Assembly (NCBI RefSeq): GCF_035046485.1
Contig: NC_085137.1
Location: 443,614,334-443,678,333 of the forward strand
Source of the DNA: Aedes albopictus
Lineage: Eukaryota; Arthropoda; Insecta; Diptera; Culicidae
Direction of reading: 5' to 3'
DNA: 64,000 bases
The notes beneath the pieces were generated by a model. That model saw nothing but the letters and a program-made list of their open reading frames with translations. It was not told where the DNA came from and searched no databases. Positions 53,225 to 64,000 of this stretch are shown here, in pieces (the first letter of the stretch is position 1; each line of letters begins with the position of its first letter). The position numbers and the translations under genes are program-made.

Positions 53225-54175
53225 GTTGCGCTGTGTTATTGATCAAACATTTATTAGCTGCTTGAAATTACACATTGAGAATAAGTGGAGTATCCCAGCC
53301 TTTATTCATTTGGGTCTCAGTGCAATTGCTGCCACCTCAGATTTTCTTTTTTTTTTTTTTTTTATCGATGCGGTAGTACGTGTGTTGTATTTCAAGATTT
53401 AGTAGCTTTTTCTTGAAAACGTTGATGCAATTTTCCAGCTTGCAAAGGTATGGGCTACGTTCTTCCAGCAGTTGGAAAACGCAGATCAATCACGGAGGAG
53501 CAACCATTGACATGTAGTCAGATTTGATCGATTTCTTAGATACTTAGAGTAATACTCGCTGAACACCAACACAATTCTACAGTGAAAAAAAATATAAGAA
53601 GAATATTTATCGAAACCCTTCAAACAAGTGATGAAGCTTAACGTTTCCCGACAAAAAATCATAAAAAAACCTGCAGAAAATTGTAGAAAAACTTTGCATT
53701 TGGGAACATTGAAGTACATCGAAAACTACCGTTTTGCAACAAAATTAAAGTTACAGAAGTTCAGCTAATGAACAACAATTTTTCAGAAAATTTAGAATGA
53801 CTTCTGTATTTTATTTTACTGAAGTTTATAGAAGAAAAATCGCAGATGAATTTATTGTGGCATTTCTTATGAAATTTCTGAAGAAGTCCGCAAGATTTGA
53901 AAAATTTAAAAACAAATCATATTCATCATAACTATGTGTTGAAACCAATGTTCCTAAAACTAATTCAAAATGATCTTTTTACCTAGTGCCTACAGTTTAT
54001 TAAGCAGGATTGCACCAAAAGATATTTTCACTTAAAGGCTTCCACCGTGAAGTGCTGTTGAACTGACGTTATCAATAATTGTTTTATTTTGCTAGCAGTT
54101 TGCCGGCAATCAGCGACGCATCTGATTGTTCATCTAATTCTTTGATTGTTTATTGCATTTTTAAAACAGTTATAT
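53225..54175. other. AT-rich sequence, nothing recognised
   Basis: T-run at 53346-53362 and some decayed GAAGAAATT phrases after 53580; no gene. Confidence 0.4.
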
Positions 54176-54177
54176 CA

Positions 54178-54375
54178 GGAATTTTAATGAGGAAAAATAG
54201 AAAATGAGCGTTATAATGTACCCAACGTTTCGTCATTGAGGTTTTGTATCTTCTTCAGGGTAACTAATTGTTCATTTTTGGTTCAATTACCCTTGAAGAT
54301 GAAGCAGAACCCTTGTGTCGAAACGTTGAGTAAATAATAAACCCTTTCTTTATGTTTCCTCATTAAAGACTGCGT
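54178..54375. mobile_element. MITE with AACGTTTCG subterminal palindrome
   Basis: TTTTAATGAGGAAA near the left end and TTTCCTCATTAAAG at the right; inside, CCAACGTTTCGTCATTGAGG pairs with GTGTCGAAACGTTG. Related pieces at 42535-42600, 34085-34125 and 44200-44220. Confidence 0.7.
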
Positions 54376-54379
54376 AGCC

Positions 54380-55740
54380 GTTCAAATCTTGTAGTAAACT
54401 CCTCAGTCGATCCACGAACAGACTATTCTGTTAACTTAACCTCAAATAACTATAATGGACAAAAAACAACTTGACAAATTAATACTCCTTTGACATTAGG
54501 GTCATTTTGGACGCAAACCGTACACTACGTCAGCGAGCTGCTGCCAATGAGATGCAAAAGGAAGGTTAAGAATGTTACAAATTAGTTCAGCTCCGTTATT
54601 CCCATGTGCTATATGAGCCGTACGTTAACAAAATTTGCCGTGACGTATGGAAAAACAACAAATTGTTGCGAATATACTAGAACAGGAATTTTCAGACCTT
54701 TTGAATTGCGGTGCACTTTTTGGGAAAGAAATCCTTCAAGGTGCACCTGTTCAACATTGTCAAAGAATGCGATTTAGAGTTTGTCAAAACCTCGATCATA
54801 TCTTCTACAGCGACTTCCATTTTACATACTCAGGGACAGGCTTAGTGTATTATGATTAGGGTCTTTAATTTTTAATCGGAGCTTACTACAAATAAGACAG
54901 TTGTTCAACCATGGATTTTCAGCTGGGGGTATTCTGGGATATATTCCGAAGGGAATCTCAGGACGGCTGAGTGAGGTCCTGAGCAGATTCAATGTGAAAA
55001 TCCCATCAAAATAATGGTAAAAAATGAGTGAATTTAAATCGCAGTCCTGTGTTTATTAAGAGTTCTGAAGAAGATTCTTCTGAAAATAAAAAAAAAAAAA
55101 AACAGAAAAATTCTTGTTGAACAACTTACGATTGATTGTTGATAGCTTTCTGAGGAAATCGTTCATATATAATTAGCGAGATTTTTGTTGATTTCACCCT
55201 AATTCTTCGTTAATACGTGGAGTCCTTTCAACAAAAAAATGATACTTCCCCCTTCCCTGACGGATCATGCAAAATTTGATGGTGACCCTTTGGAAGATTT
55301 TTGCAGTGGACCTCCCTAATACCTATTTCCACATAGTGTGTAAATTGGCTTCTTTAGCGGTGTTGAGATAATTCCATATTCTGAATCTGCATGCAAAACT
55401 GAGCCGAAATCCAAATTTTCATGAATTTTGGTGATCGGGAACCCATTTAAAAATCTATTTGAAGTTTGTATTAGAGCGATTTGTCAAATCACCCCTCGTC
55501 GCATTTTGTACTGGGTGGAGCTGTCAAACAGTTACCCAGCTGTCAAAAGGTGATTTCAAAAAATCTGTTTGAAATTGATTTTAGGTACCAAAATAAAGTT
55601 CTAAAATTCTGAAAAAAAAACATAGTGGCTCAGAAAAAGGTGCTCTTTCGTATAAAATAAAAAAATCGATACTTTTTTCTTAATTTAAAAACCCAATTGA
55701 AGACAAAGTTTTCACGTCTCGCGGTGCACTTGTCAAAGCT
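54380..55740. other. Unassigned AT-rich sequence
   Basis: Small open frame at 54647-54859 without recognisable motif; no repeat termini identified. Confidence 0.4.
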
Positions 55741-55744
55741 TTTT

Positions 55745-56012
55745 GGGACCGGTTTGACAACTGTTGAGCTCAAAATAGCATCGCACTCTAGATTGATTTC
55801 ATTTCGATTGTGTTGATTTACTTCCCAGCTCAGACAAATCAGTACATTATCAATTCTATTACTTTTCTAATTGATTTTCGTAACTTTTTTTGCATATAAA
55901 CACAGCCACCATGAATACGAATCAAACCCTGCAAGAGTCATCCTGATCGGTTCACCCGTTCGTGAGTTTTGTTGCCTCAAAGGGACTTCAAACTCATTTT
56001 TATATATATAGA
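55745..56012 (-). mobile_element. Helentron-like element, 3' truncated
   Basis: Inverted copy of 57094-57383: from 56012 leftwards ATCTATATATATAAAAATGA, GTTTGAAGTCCCTTTGAGGC, GCAGGGTTTGATTCGTATTC, AGAGTGCGATGCTATTTTGA, stopping before the terminal hairpin. Confidence 0.7.
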
Positions 56013-56157
56013 TATTCAGATTTCAATTTTTAAACCATAAATTTAAGATACTTTAGCCGCCAAGTTATCAGCATCATTTAAGTGTAAATTTTTGCTGAAG
56101 AAAAAGTTATCCTTGTCTTTTGCATTATGGAATTATTGTATGTCATAAGTGAATCTA

Positions 56158-57076
56158 CAGTGTATCAAACAATTGTCCGTACAGCAATTATTTGGTCAAA
56201 ACAATTTTTCATTTAAATGTTCATAACTTTTTTATGCTTAAATCAAAAACGCTGAAATTTTGACCAATTATAGCCCATATATCAAAGCTCTATTGGTAAT
56301 ATTTTGAGCGAGATCGAACAAGTTTTCTAAAAGTTATAGAACTTTTAGTAAAACTTATAAGATTTATGAACACATTTTTAAAGCATTATATCTCGATATG
56401 TACTTGATGAAACTTTTTCAATTTTTTGTGTGTTTCAGCTTATACCTAAGGCTTTCTTCATATGCAGCTTCGATTAGGATTTTATATTCACAACGAAAAA
56501 TATGAAAAATCTTTATATGTTTAGAGTGTCATTTGGAAATTTAACATATTTTGATCAATAAAAGTGCCAAGTGTTTTCAACTTTTTTAAACTCTCTTAAT
56601 ATAATATTTTCATACAGGACCTTCTAAACTACATATGAAGAGTAGGTCCAATGGATTGTTTGTTCAGTTAATGCACTTTTATTGGTGGAAAACGTTTGGC
56701 AGATTATATGTGCAAAATATGGTAAATTTTTAAACATCGTCAACTACATAAGCACATTTTTCATATTTTTTGTAGTGAATATAAAACCCCAAACATAGCT
56801 GCATATGAAAGCCTTAGGTATAAGATGTAACACAAAAAAAATGAAAATTTTTCATCAATTACATATTGAGACATAATGTTTTAAAAATTTATACTAAAAG
56901 TTCTATAACTTTCAGAAAACTTATTCGATCTCGCTCAAAATTTTACCAATGGAGTTTTAATATATGATTCATAATTAATCGAATTTTTAGCGTTTTTGAT
57001 TGACGCATAAAAGAGTTATAAACATTTGAATGCAAAATTATTTTGACAAAAAATTTGCTGTACGGTCAATTGTTTG
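56158..57076. mobile_element. ~920 bp MITE with ~430 bp arms, CAGTGTATCAAACAATT end
   Basis: CAGTGTATCAAACAATTGTC / ...GTACGGTCAATTGTTTG. Arms share ATCAAAAACGCTGAAATTTT-like, GAGCGAGATCGAACAAGTTT and AGCTTATACCTAAGGCTTTC. Preceded by TA (56156-56157). The last ~8 bases of the right end are replaced by the Helentron-like TATATCTATATATA. Confidence 0.8.
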
Positions 57077-57093
57077 TATATCTATATATATAT

Positions 57094-57383
57094 AAATGAG
57101 TTTGAAGTCCCTTTGAGGCAACAAAACTCACGAACGGCTGAACCGATCGGGATGACTCTTGCAGGGTTTGATTCGTATTCATGGTGGCTGTGTTTATATG
57201 TACAAAAAGTTACGTAAATCTACTAGAAAAGTAAGAAAATTGATAAAGTACTGATTTTCCATGAGCTGGGAAGGAAATCAACACGACCGAAATGAGATCA
57301 ATCTAGAGTGCGGTGCTATTTTGAGCTCAACAGTTGTCAAACCACCACAACCGGGCAAGACAAAGATTGCCGGGACAGCTAGT
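57094..57383 (+). mobile_element. Helentron-like non-autonomous element
   Basis: Starts TATATATATAAATGAGTTTG and ends CCGGGCAAGACAAAGATTGC/CGGGACAGCTAGT: a short hairpin followed by CTAGT, as in Helitron/Helentron 3' ends. No terminal inverted repeats and no Rep/helicase ORF. Confidence 0.7.
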
Positions 57384-57589
57384 ATAAAATAAATGTGTAT
57401 ACAATGTTACCGAATATCTTGTATTTTAATCATAATCAGTAAAACATATTTTCAAATAATTTTAACCGGAAAACTTCTTAAAATATCTCTTTGCTAATCA
57501 AAGTTGAAAAAGAAATTACTATTCAAATTGCCTTGAAACTCCTGACGCATTTTCAAAAACATTTCCTAAAAAAAGTGTCTAATAACGGT

Positions 57590-58640
57590 GACCTGAGAAA
57601 TTAATGAAGGCATTACCAGAGGAACTTTGCAAAGGAAACGCCGAAAAACAAATATCCAAAGGTTATACCGATGAAATTAAAAAAAAAATGCTAGAAAATT
57701 TCCAGAAGAATTGTCGAATAAATCTTCGACCAAATTGACCAATAGATATCCAGAAAATTTGCCAAAGGATACGCAAAGTGATTTCCGATGGAATTTTTAC
57801 AGGAACGACATCAAACAAGAAATTGTCTACGGATTTTCCATAAACCAGTCCCAAAACTGCCAACAAGTTTACTTCAAATATTAATGGGGAAGTAATTCCT
57901 TATTGAATTGGCAAAGAAATTTCCGAAAAAAAAACATGGTCGAAGAAATTACTAAAAAAAGTTCTGACGGGAAACTCATAAAAATTTTCAAATCTATTTC
58001 CGGAAAACTTACTAAAGGTACCATTAAACAGCAGTTGCCGAAGAAATTCTCTGAGAAATATTCGAAAAAACTTAACAAAAGAAATTTTATAAACACCCAC
58101 AAGACAATTTTCAAAGAATTAACCATAAAAAGAGATTGCTGAAGCAATTTTCGGTTGAAAATGCCGAGGAAAAATCGAGAGAATTGCTTAAGAAATTTTC
58201 GAAGAAATTCTCAAATTCTCTAACTCTTCTAAAAAATGACAACAATACCGAAAAAAATAAAAAAAAAACATATTGCCATTGAAATCTCCGAAAAAAAAAT
58301 CATTTGAAGGAGCTAAAGTAGTTTCAAAGGAATTGTTGAGAACAATTTCAAACAGATTGCCGAAAAATGTCTGAAGAATTGTCATGAAAAATGCTGATGG
58401 AATTCCCAAATAAATTGTCAAGGAATTTTCATAAGAATCGGACGTAAGAAATTTTCACAGGATATAAAAAAGATTCAAAAAATATACTGATGAAACTTAT
58501 AAAGGAATTGTCGATAAACTTCTCAAAGCAATTGCCGTAGAATTTTGGAAAAAAAAAAATGCCGAGAGAATTTTACAACGAATAGTTAACCAAGTTTCTA
58601 AATAAGTTGGAGAAATAAATTGCAAAAAAAAACTATTATT
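57590..58640 (+). repeat. Decayed GAAATTGCCGAAGAAATT minisatellite, block 1
   Basis: Irregular AATTGCCGAAGAAATTTTC-type units. Frames on the two strands (for example 57903-58142 plus, 57881-58147 minus) reflect the period. Ends in a (TTTA)n run at ~58640-58661. Confidence 0.6.
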
Positions 58641-58751
58641 TATTTATTTATTTATTTATTTAATTGTGCAATACAATTTCACTTGAAGATCTTCCCCGTT
58701 AATTGTTGTGAAACTGACGTTGTAAATAATAGTGCACGTGGATGTAGCATT

Positions 58752-59321
58752 TTAACCCTCTAATACCCAATCCCGCCTTTAGACGGGGTCTAGTTTGAGC
58801 ATTTTTGTAATTTTTCTTTCGTGCAACACCAGTTTTTTTATATTTTTGGCTGATATTTAGGACTGTTCTGTATATCTCAAAATGTTTTTTGGTGTATTGA
58901 TGTTTTAGTCACCTTTTAGAAGTCATTGTTTATTTTGTATTGAATCGCTACAAATAACATATTTTAAATTTAATAGTTTAAGTTTAATAGTTTAAGGGAG
59001 TCAAATACACTCTAAAATTATTTTCCTTAAAATTACACGGAAAATAAAATTTTGCATGAAAAAAATTTAAAATAAAAATATTTTAACAATGATCATTAAA
59101 TCTCAAAATGTTTTTGTCTCAAAAAATCCGTAACCCAAATAGGCTTCCAGGAAAAATAAAAGTGTGGGGATGTTCAAAAATAAAAATTAGAAAAATCAAA
59201 AACCGAAATTCATGAAATCGAGAATTAAAAAAATCATCTTCCAAAACATGTTTAAATCGATTTAAGATGACGAAAAATGATATTTAGATCAAAATAAAAA
59301 ATTTGGGTATTAGAGGGTTAA
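58752..59321. mobile_element. 570 bp TTAA-flanked MITE
   Basis: TTAACCCTCTAATACCCAA / TTTGGGTATTAGAGGGTTAA with TTAA at both ends. The interior is AT-rich. Confidence 0.82.
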
Positions 59322-59439
59322 CACAACTTTTAAAAGGCAGCTTCTAGTGGCCAAATTTCTTTAAAAAAAAACGTGGTTCTAGTGGGAATTTTGTAGCAAA
59401 TACTATAACTGCAGTTTTAAAGTCACCGCCATCTGAAGA

Positions 59440-60480
59440 TTTAAAGGAATGGCCCCAAAGGAACTTCAAATAAAATTCCGCAAAATCTGTAAAAGGAAAC
59501 TTTTTTTAATTCACTGGAAACAATTCTTAAAAAAAAATAATAACATTTTCTCCATAGGATTTTGTAAAAAATGAATGAATGTTTTAAGCTTACATTTAAA
59601 AATATTTCCACAAAAATAAATAATGGGTAATTTCTAAAGGAATCACCAAAGGAATGCTCAGAGAAAATAGTGAAAAATCCTTAAAACAATTTCGAAAAAA
59701 AATCAAGAATATTTTCCAGAAGATATGTCGACCAAATGGTCCAATGAAATTCCAACGAAATTTCAGAAGAATTGTTAAATCGAAAGAAATTACAACGGAA
59801 CTATTTGACTAACAAAAACTGCCTCAAGATTTGCATTTATTAATCCAGCAAGAACCTGATGGATTTGTCAAAGAAATTTTCTAAAATATGCATGATTAGA
59901 GGAAATGCCGAAGAAATTAAAAAAATGCTAGAGAAATTCCGAAATCCCAATTGCTAAATGATTTACCGGAAAATTCACCAAATGTATTACTGAACGAATT
60001 TCCAAAAGATTCGAAATTGCCGAAGATTTTCTAAAAAAATATTTTAAAAGGCTACCAAAAAACTTCCAAAAATAAATTTTGAAAAAATTCACCAGACAGT
60101 TTCCAAAGTAATAACTCTTAAAATTTACCAAAAATATTACTTAACGAATTTATAAAACAAAACTGCCGACAAAAAAATACAAAAGATTTGAAGTTGAAAT
60201 TGCCAAAAAACTTTAGAATAAGTAGCCGAAGTATTTTCAAAGCAATGGCGGTAGACATTTTCAACAGGAAGGAACAACCGAAGACATTTTCAAAGAATTC
60301 CCAAAAGAACTGCTGAAAGAATTCCTAAAAAAATTATCCCAGGAATTTTCCAATGAATGACGGAAGGAATTTTTATAGAAGATCAAAACATAAAAAAATG
60401 CAAAAAAAAACAAAAAAAAATATGGAGGAATGTTCAAACCAAACTTCTTTAAAGAAAAACGCCGAAACAGGAATAGCCGA
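59440..60480 (+). repeat. Decayed GAAATTGCCGAAGAAATT minisatellite, block 2
   Basis: Same kind of units and same orientation as block 1, on the other side of the TTAA MITE; probably one old array. Confidence 0.55.
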
Positions 60481-60763
60481 ACTAGTTTCTTATGTATGTA
60501 ATTGCCAAAGCAAATTGTTTAAAAGATGACCACAGATATACCTAACAGCTAAAACAACACAATTAAATGGATTTTCCATCATTTTGACCATGCGATTGTC
60601 ACTAGGGAGCACCATAATCATCTCAGGATCATGATTAACTTTGGCTTTAGTGAAGCAGTTTACTTCCACCCTAGACACCCTTTCCAAAACAAAGGGTGTC
60701 CCAAAAAAATGAGCACAATTTTGAGTTGTAAAAATATTTCCTCAGATACTTGGTTTACACGCC

Positions 60764-60784
60764 CGGTCAAAAGATTGGGATCAC
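60764..60784 (+). mobile_element. Tc1-like terminus fragment
   Basis: GCCCGGTCAAAAGATTGGGA followed by TCACC is close to the terminus of the 11248-11593 element. Confidence 0.45.
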
Positions 60785-60814
60785 CATCTCAACAACATTC
60801 TTTAGGTCCATACA

Positions 60815-60960
60815 TTAAGGGGCCATTAGACTGTTTGTCATTATGACAAATATTTGCCGTTGTAGTCCGACATTCATCCGAGGTTGCCATGATTTATATT
60901 GTGTTGGTCATTTGTTGGGCTTGTTTGGCCAAATATTTGTCATGTCTAATGGGACCTTAA
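60815..60960. mobile_element. 146 bp TTAA-flanked MITE
   Basis: TTAAGGGGCCATTAGACTGT / AATGGGACCTTAA with inner TGACAAATATTTG / CAAATATTTGTCA. TTAA at both ends. Confidence 0.82.
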
Positions 60961-61017
60961 GATAACTAGACCAAGAAGTTTGTCGCAAAATGGGGCTGAC
61001 AAAATCGAATCATTACC

Positions 61018-61145
61018 CAAGTAACAATTCCATTGCTGATTGGATTTGTTTCATTTTTATGTAAAACCCTCATACAGCAATAGATAAAACTCACAGTTTT
61101 GTGACTACTTTTATGAAAACCATTGATGAAATGTTTTATGGTATA
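61018..61145. mobile_element. CCCAAGTAAC-family MITE, left end
   Basis: CCCAAGTAACAATTCCATTG, then diverged interior; no matching right end found. Confidence 0.45.
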
Positions 61146-61149
61146 CTTG

Positions 61150-61840
61150 AAGATATCCGCCAGATTTTAATAGCAAACAAAACTCTCCGATATGTAAACC
61201 TTCTGGCATTCATTATTACCACAATAAAACTGTTCAAAATCTCAACAGATGGCGATCCGTTCGATTAGTAACGACATCTGTTGGTGGAAAAGCAGAAACT
61301 ACGACACTGCTAGGTTTATTGCGGTCATCATAAAAGTAAACTTGCTTTTGTTTTATTTTCGCTAATTATGGTCGTCGCCATATTGAAGAATTAGCTAACG
61401 TGAATTTAAAATAGTTAATTTTGCTCAAATTAACAATGAATTGATAGTTTGCCGCCATTTCCATTACATGCTAACATAAATAAACTCTCTCAGCTGAGGT
61501 TTCTTGTGATTTGAGATAGTTTTACTGAATTAACAAATTGATTTATTTCATTCCAAGATGATAATATTCACCATTTTCGAAGCGCATTAATTTTATGTTT
61601 CTGTAACCCCAATATTCACAGTAAAATTGAAAGCACATAAGCCTACCAACACAATAACTACTAATATATAACTTTGAAATCATCACTTTCTACTTACGAA
61701 TTATGTATACTCTTGAACTTTACGAGCCATCGAAAGAGCTTCGCTGCATCTTGAGTTGTCATAGTTTTCGTTAAAAAAAACAACAACAATCATCATAACC
61801 TCTTTTCGAGAATGAAAAATTTTTCAGCAAGGTTTTAAGT
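61150..61840. other. AT-rich sequence, nothing recognised
   Basis: No gene, terminus or tandem structure supported. Confidence 0.4.
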
Positions 61841-61849
61841 AGGGGTATG

Positions 61850-62035
61850 CGGTATACCGAAAAGTTTCGCCAATTACCCCACGAAACGAAATTCCGCGGA
61901 ATTCCACGGAATTCAAGTAGGCGAAATTTATGATTTTGAATTTCGTTTCGTTTCGTCAAATTCTAAAAATTTCGCCTTCAAAAATTACCTTTCGACGAAA
62001 CAAAACGAAATTCCGCGAAACTGCCTAATAATTTC
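61850..62035. repeat. TTTCGTTTCG / CGAAACGAAATTCCGCGG repeat
   Basis: Dense short repeats of GAAATTTCG, CGAAACGAAATTCC and GGAATTCC, in both orientations. The same signature resumes at 63968 and runs off the right end. Confidence 0.65.
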
Positions 62036-62039
62036 GAGA

Positions 62040-63100
62040 ACTAATATGTAGTGTAAATGCTAATCGTTAAAAATTTTTATCATCTAAAGTTTCTTCAAAG
62101 AATTACAAAAATATCTCGAGACATGTCTCGAGAGCACTATAAAGCCTGTATCCGCAATAATCGGGACACAGAAGTACGGCTGTAGCTTTGTAATGAATCG
62201 GTAAAATTGGTCAAATAAATGACTGAGAACTCTTTGGTGTATGTTTATTATGTGTGCCAAATGTCATAAAAATCGATGCATTCCTTTTAACTGTGGATGA
62301 AAAACAAACAGACGGGGTTTTTATCATTTTGTACAATCATGGCCACTTTTCATTCGCATAATAGATGGTTCTTTTACGCTACAGTTTAAAGTTCTGCGAT
62401 GATGATTATGAAATTTCGTTAGCAGTTATTAAATACCATTACCAATACTTTTTTGCAAAATTTCATCAACTTTGATCAACTGGTTTGAAAACTACTGGTG
62501 TTGATAAGGGTGAGTGTTAGTGAATATTGTTCGTGTTTTTCATGTGCGATGTTTGCCTATTCATAACTTTTGAATGTCTCTGCCAATTTTCATGAAATTT
62601 TCACAGGGAGTAGTTGATTATGTGTATAATATGTCTGCAAAATTTGATGATTATTGGTATAGTATTTTAAGTAGTACAATCGAAACAATAAAGGGTACTG
62701 ACTAATTGCTGTCTGAGGGGCTAAAATCACGTTCAGTCTCAATACATGTTTCGACTATAAAATTCTTAATAGTGCATCGATTTTTTTGAAATTTTGCCTA
62801 TGCAATAAATGTTGATTGAGAGGTTTGTGTTCAAAATTTAAGCCATTTTCTTTTGCAAAATTCAAAAGTTACAGCGCTGACAAGCAAAACTAGGAGCTGT
62901 ACAAAATTTAATGGCGCACATTCTACTCTTCCATTGCCACAACAAAAAGTACTTGTGTAGTGTTATATTTATGTTTATATTGGAACAAGTTTTGTTAGAT
63001 TTTTTGTTATTTTAACTACTAACGGTACATGTTTTATAGTAACCGTTGTTACAGAAATCATTGTAACAAAATAACACAACCTGCAATAATTTTGTTTTTC
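62040..63100. other. AT-rich sequence, mostly unassigned
   Basis: 62930-63113 probably belongs to the CCCGACTAGA MITE family (ends CCATCTAGTCGGG, with ATAACACAACCTG inside). The remainder shows nothing I can name. Confidence 0.4.
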
Positions 63101-63190
63101 CCATCTAGTCGGGTTTCGTCATAGCTGTCAAAGCTGTCAATGGTAAAAGAATATTATTAGAAATAAGCAAAAGAAAAAGTATCCCTAGGT

Positions 63191-63418
63191 TACCAACTAA
63201 ATGAAAGCTAAGAGTCTATTCCTTCATTTGGTGCTGAGAGCGAATGGTTCTATCGGGGGTTATTTTCCAATACAAATTTTGGGTAAAAGTACTCAAAAAT
63301 GGGTATATTTCGGAAATTTGTTCTAGAAATCACAGTTTCTTGTTCTAGACCCCCCGATAGAATATTTCGCTCTTGGCCTCAAATGAAAGAGGGCACCTTT
63401 AGCTCTCATTTAGTGGGT
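63191..63418. mobile_element. Fold-back element with ~85 bp arms
   Basis: ACCAACTAAATGAAAGCTAA ... GAGCGAATGGTTCTATCGGG pairs with CCCGATAGAATATTTCGCTC ... TTAGCTCTCATTTAGTGGGT. Confidence 0.75.
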
Positions 63419-63790
63419 GACTAAGCTATACTATATGATGTCAATAGACAAGGGTCACGAGGCTCAAGTTTGGAAAACGATGCTGTAAAAAAACATCGAT
63501 CGCATCCAAGATATATCTTTGGGAAAATATATTTACAAAAAATCGAAGGAGACGCACTGGATATAAAATTTTTCGACTCTGGAAGAGGAATTTTGACGAA
63601 ATTCAGGTGCAAAATCCAAGAAAACTTCATAAAGGGAATTTTATGTGTAGTTTAGTAAACTAAAATAATAAACGTCGACAACCGTAAGTGTGAAAAAGAC
63701 GGTCTGTTTTAGGTTAACGGTGAGGTGACTGTAGGTTAATGGCTGATACCAAAAGGATTGACTATATAACACAGCTGCAGCAGTACATTT

Positions 63791-63864
63791 TGCTCCACAA
63801 GGTGTAAAGAATTAGCTTTAGTTAAAATTCACGAATAAAAAGAAATAAAAAAATGCTCCATAAG
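63791..63864 (+). mobile_element. Micro-retroelement copy C (52 bp) with 11 bp duplication
   Basis: TGCTCCACAAG (63791-63801) and TGCTCCATAAG (63854-63864), one mismatch, bracket GTGTAAAGAATTAGCTTTAG, TTAAAATTCACGAATAAAAA and an A-rich tail. Confidence 0.75.
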
Positions 63865-63967
63865 TACCATATTGCTTTTTTTTCAGTAATCAGTCATGTT
63901 TTAGAAAGCATAAATCTTGCAGTCAATGAAAAATGTAAGCACACTGTATCAATTTTCACAAAAAAAG

Positions 63968-64000
63968 ATTCCGCGAAACTTTTACGGAAATTTCGTTTCG
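63968..64000. repeat. TTTCG repeat, truncated at window end
   Basis: CCGCGAAACTTTTACGGAAA then TTTCGTTTCG, matching the block at 61850-62035. Confidence 0.5.

Overview
This is a 64 kb piece of AT-rich insect nuclear DNA, almost certainly from a culicine mosquito. Aedes is the best guess, because several copies look like the Aedes tRNA-derived SINE Feilai, and the rest of the repeat content (APE-type LINEs, an ITmD37E Tc1/mariner relic, many TTAA-flanked MITEs, Helentron-like ends) also fits. It is not a prokaryotic window: there are no operons, ribosome binding sites or tRNA/rRNA genes, and nearly all reading frames are chance or transposon-derived.

Only one host gene is visible. Two minus-strand exons with correct splice sites, 27183-27035 and 13852-13624, join in phase and encode the N-terminal conserved region of a PAR-domain bZIP transcription factor, the insect orthologue of HLF/TEF/DBP (Pdp1). 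They are separated by a 13.2 kb intron. The bZIP exon(s) lie beyond the left end. The first exon(s) lie to the right of 27.2 kb, either unrecognised in the window or outside it. The whole window is therefore best read as the introns of one long, transposon-inflated gene, at least 64 kb if the start is off the right edge.

Layout. 0.4-3.1 kb: fold-back element with tRNA-like arms, a TTAA MITE, and a ~100 bp satellite. 3.1-7.7 kb: a complete ORF1-only LINE inserted in that satellite, itself interrupted in its 5' UTR by a full-length LINE (3205-6592, minus) with an open ORF of ~1000 codons and a perfect 15 bp target duplication. 8.0-13.2 kb: a rotting LINE carrying three nested insertions, one of them a 1224 bp DNA transposon with seven internal copies of its terminal motif, then a MITE and a SINE with a 14 bp target duplication. 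13.6-13.9 kb: Pdp1 exon. 14-15.7 kb: single-copy intron. 15.8-26.9 kb: MITEs, ~303 bp, ~150 bp and 141 bp tandem repeats, and three minisatellite blocks that reverse strand in the middle. 27.0-27.2 kb: Pdp1 exon. 27.2-64 kb: single-copy stretches (27.2-29.4, 31.8-34.1, 40.4-43.4, 48.6-51.2, 53.2-55.7 kb) alternating with MITEs, SINEs, Helentron-like pieces, an ITmD37E relic and decayed minisatellites.

The most unusual observation is a tiny ~50 bp, A-tailed unit found three times (18600, 45133, 63802), each copy flanked by an 11-13 bp target duplication and each starting at nearly the same base. No coherent new multi-gene system is present. The interest lies in the architecture of mobile and repeated DNA inside the introns of a circadian regulator gene.
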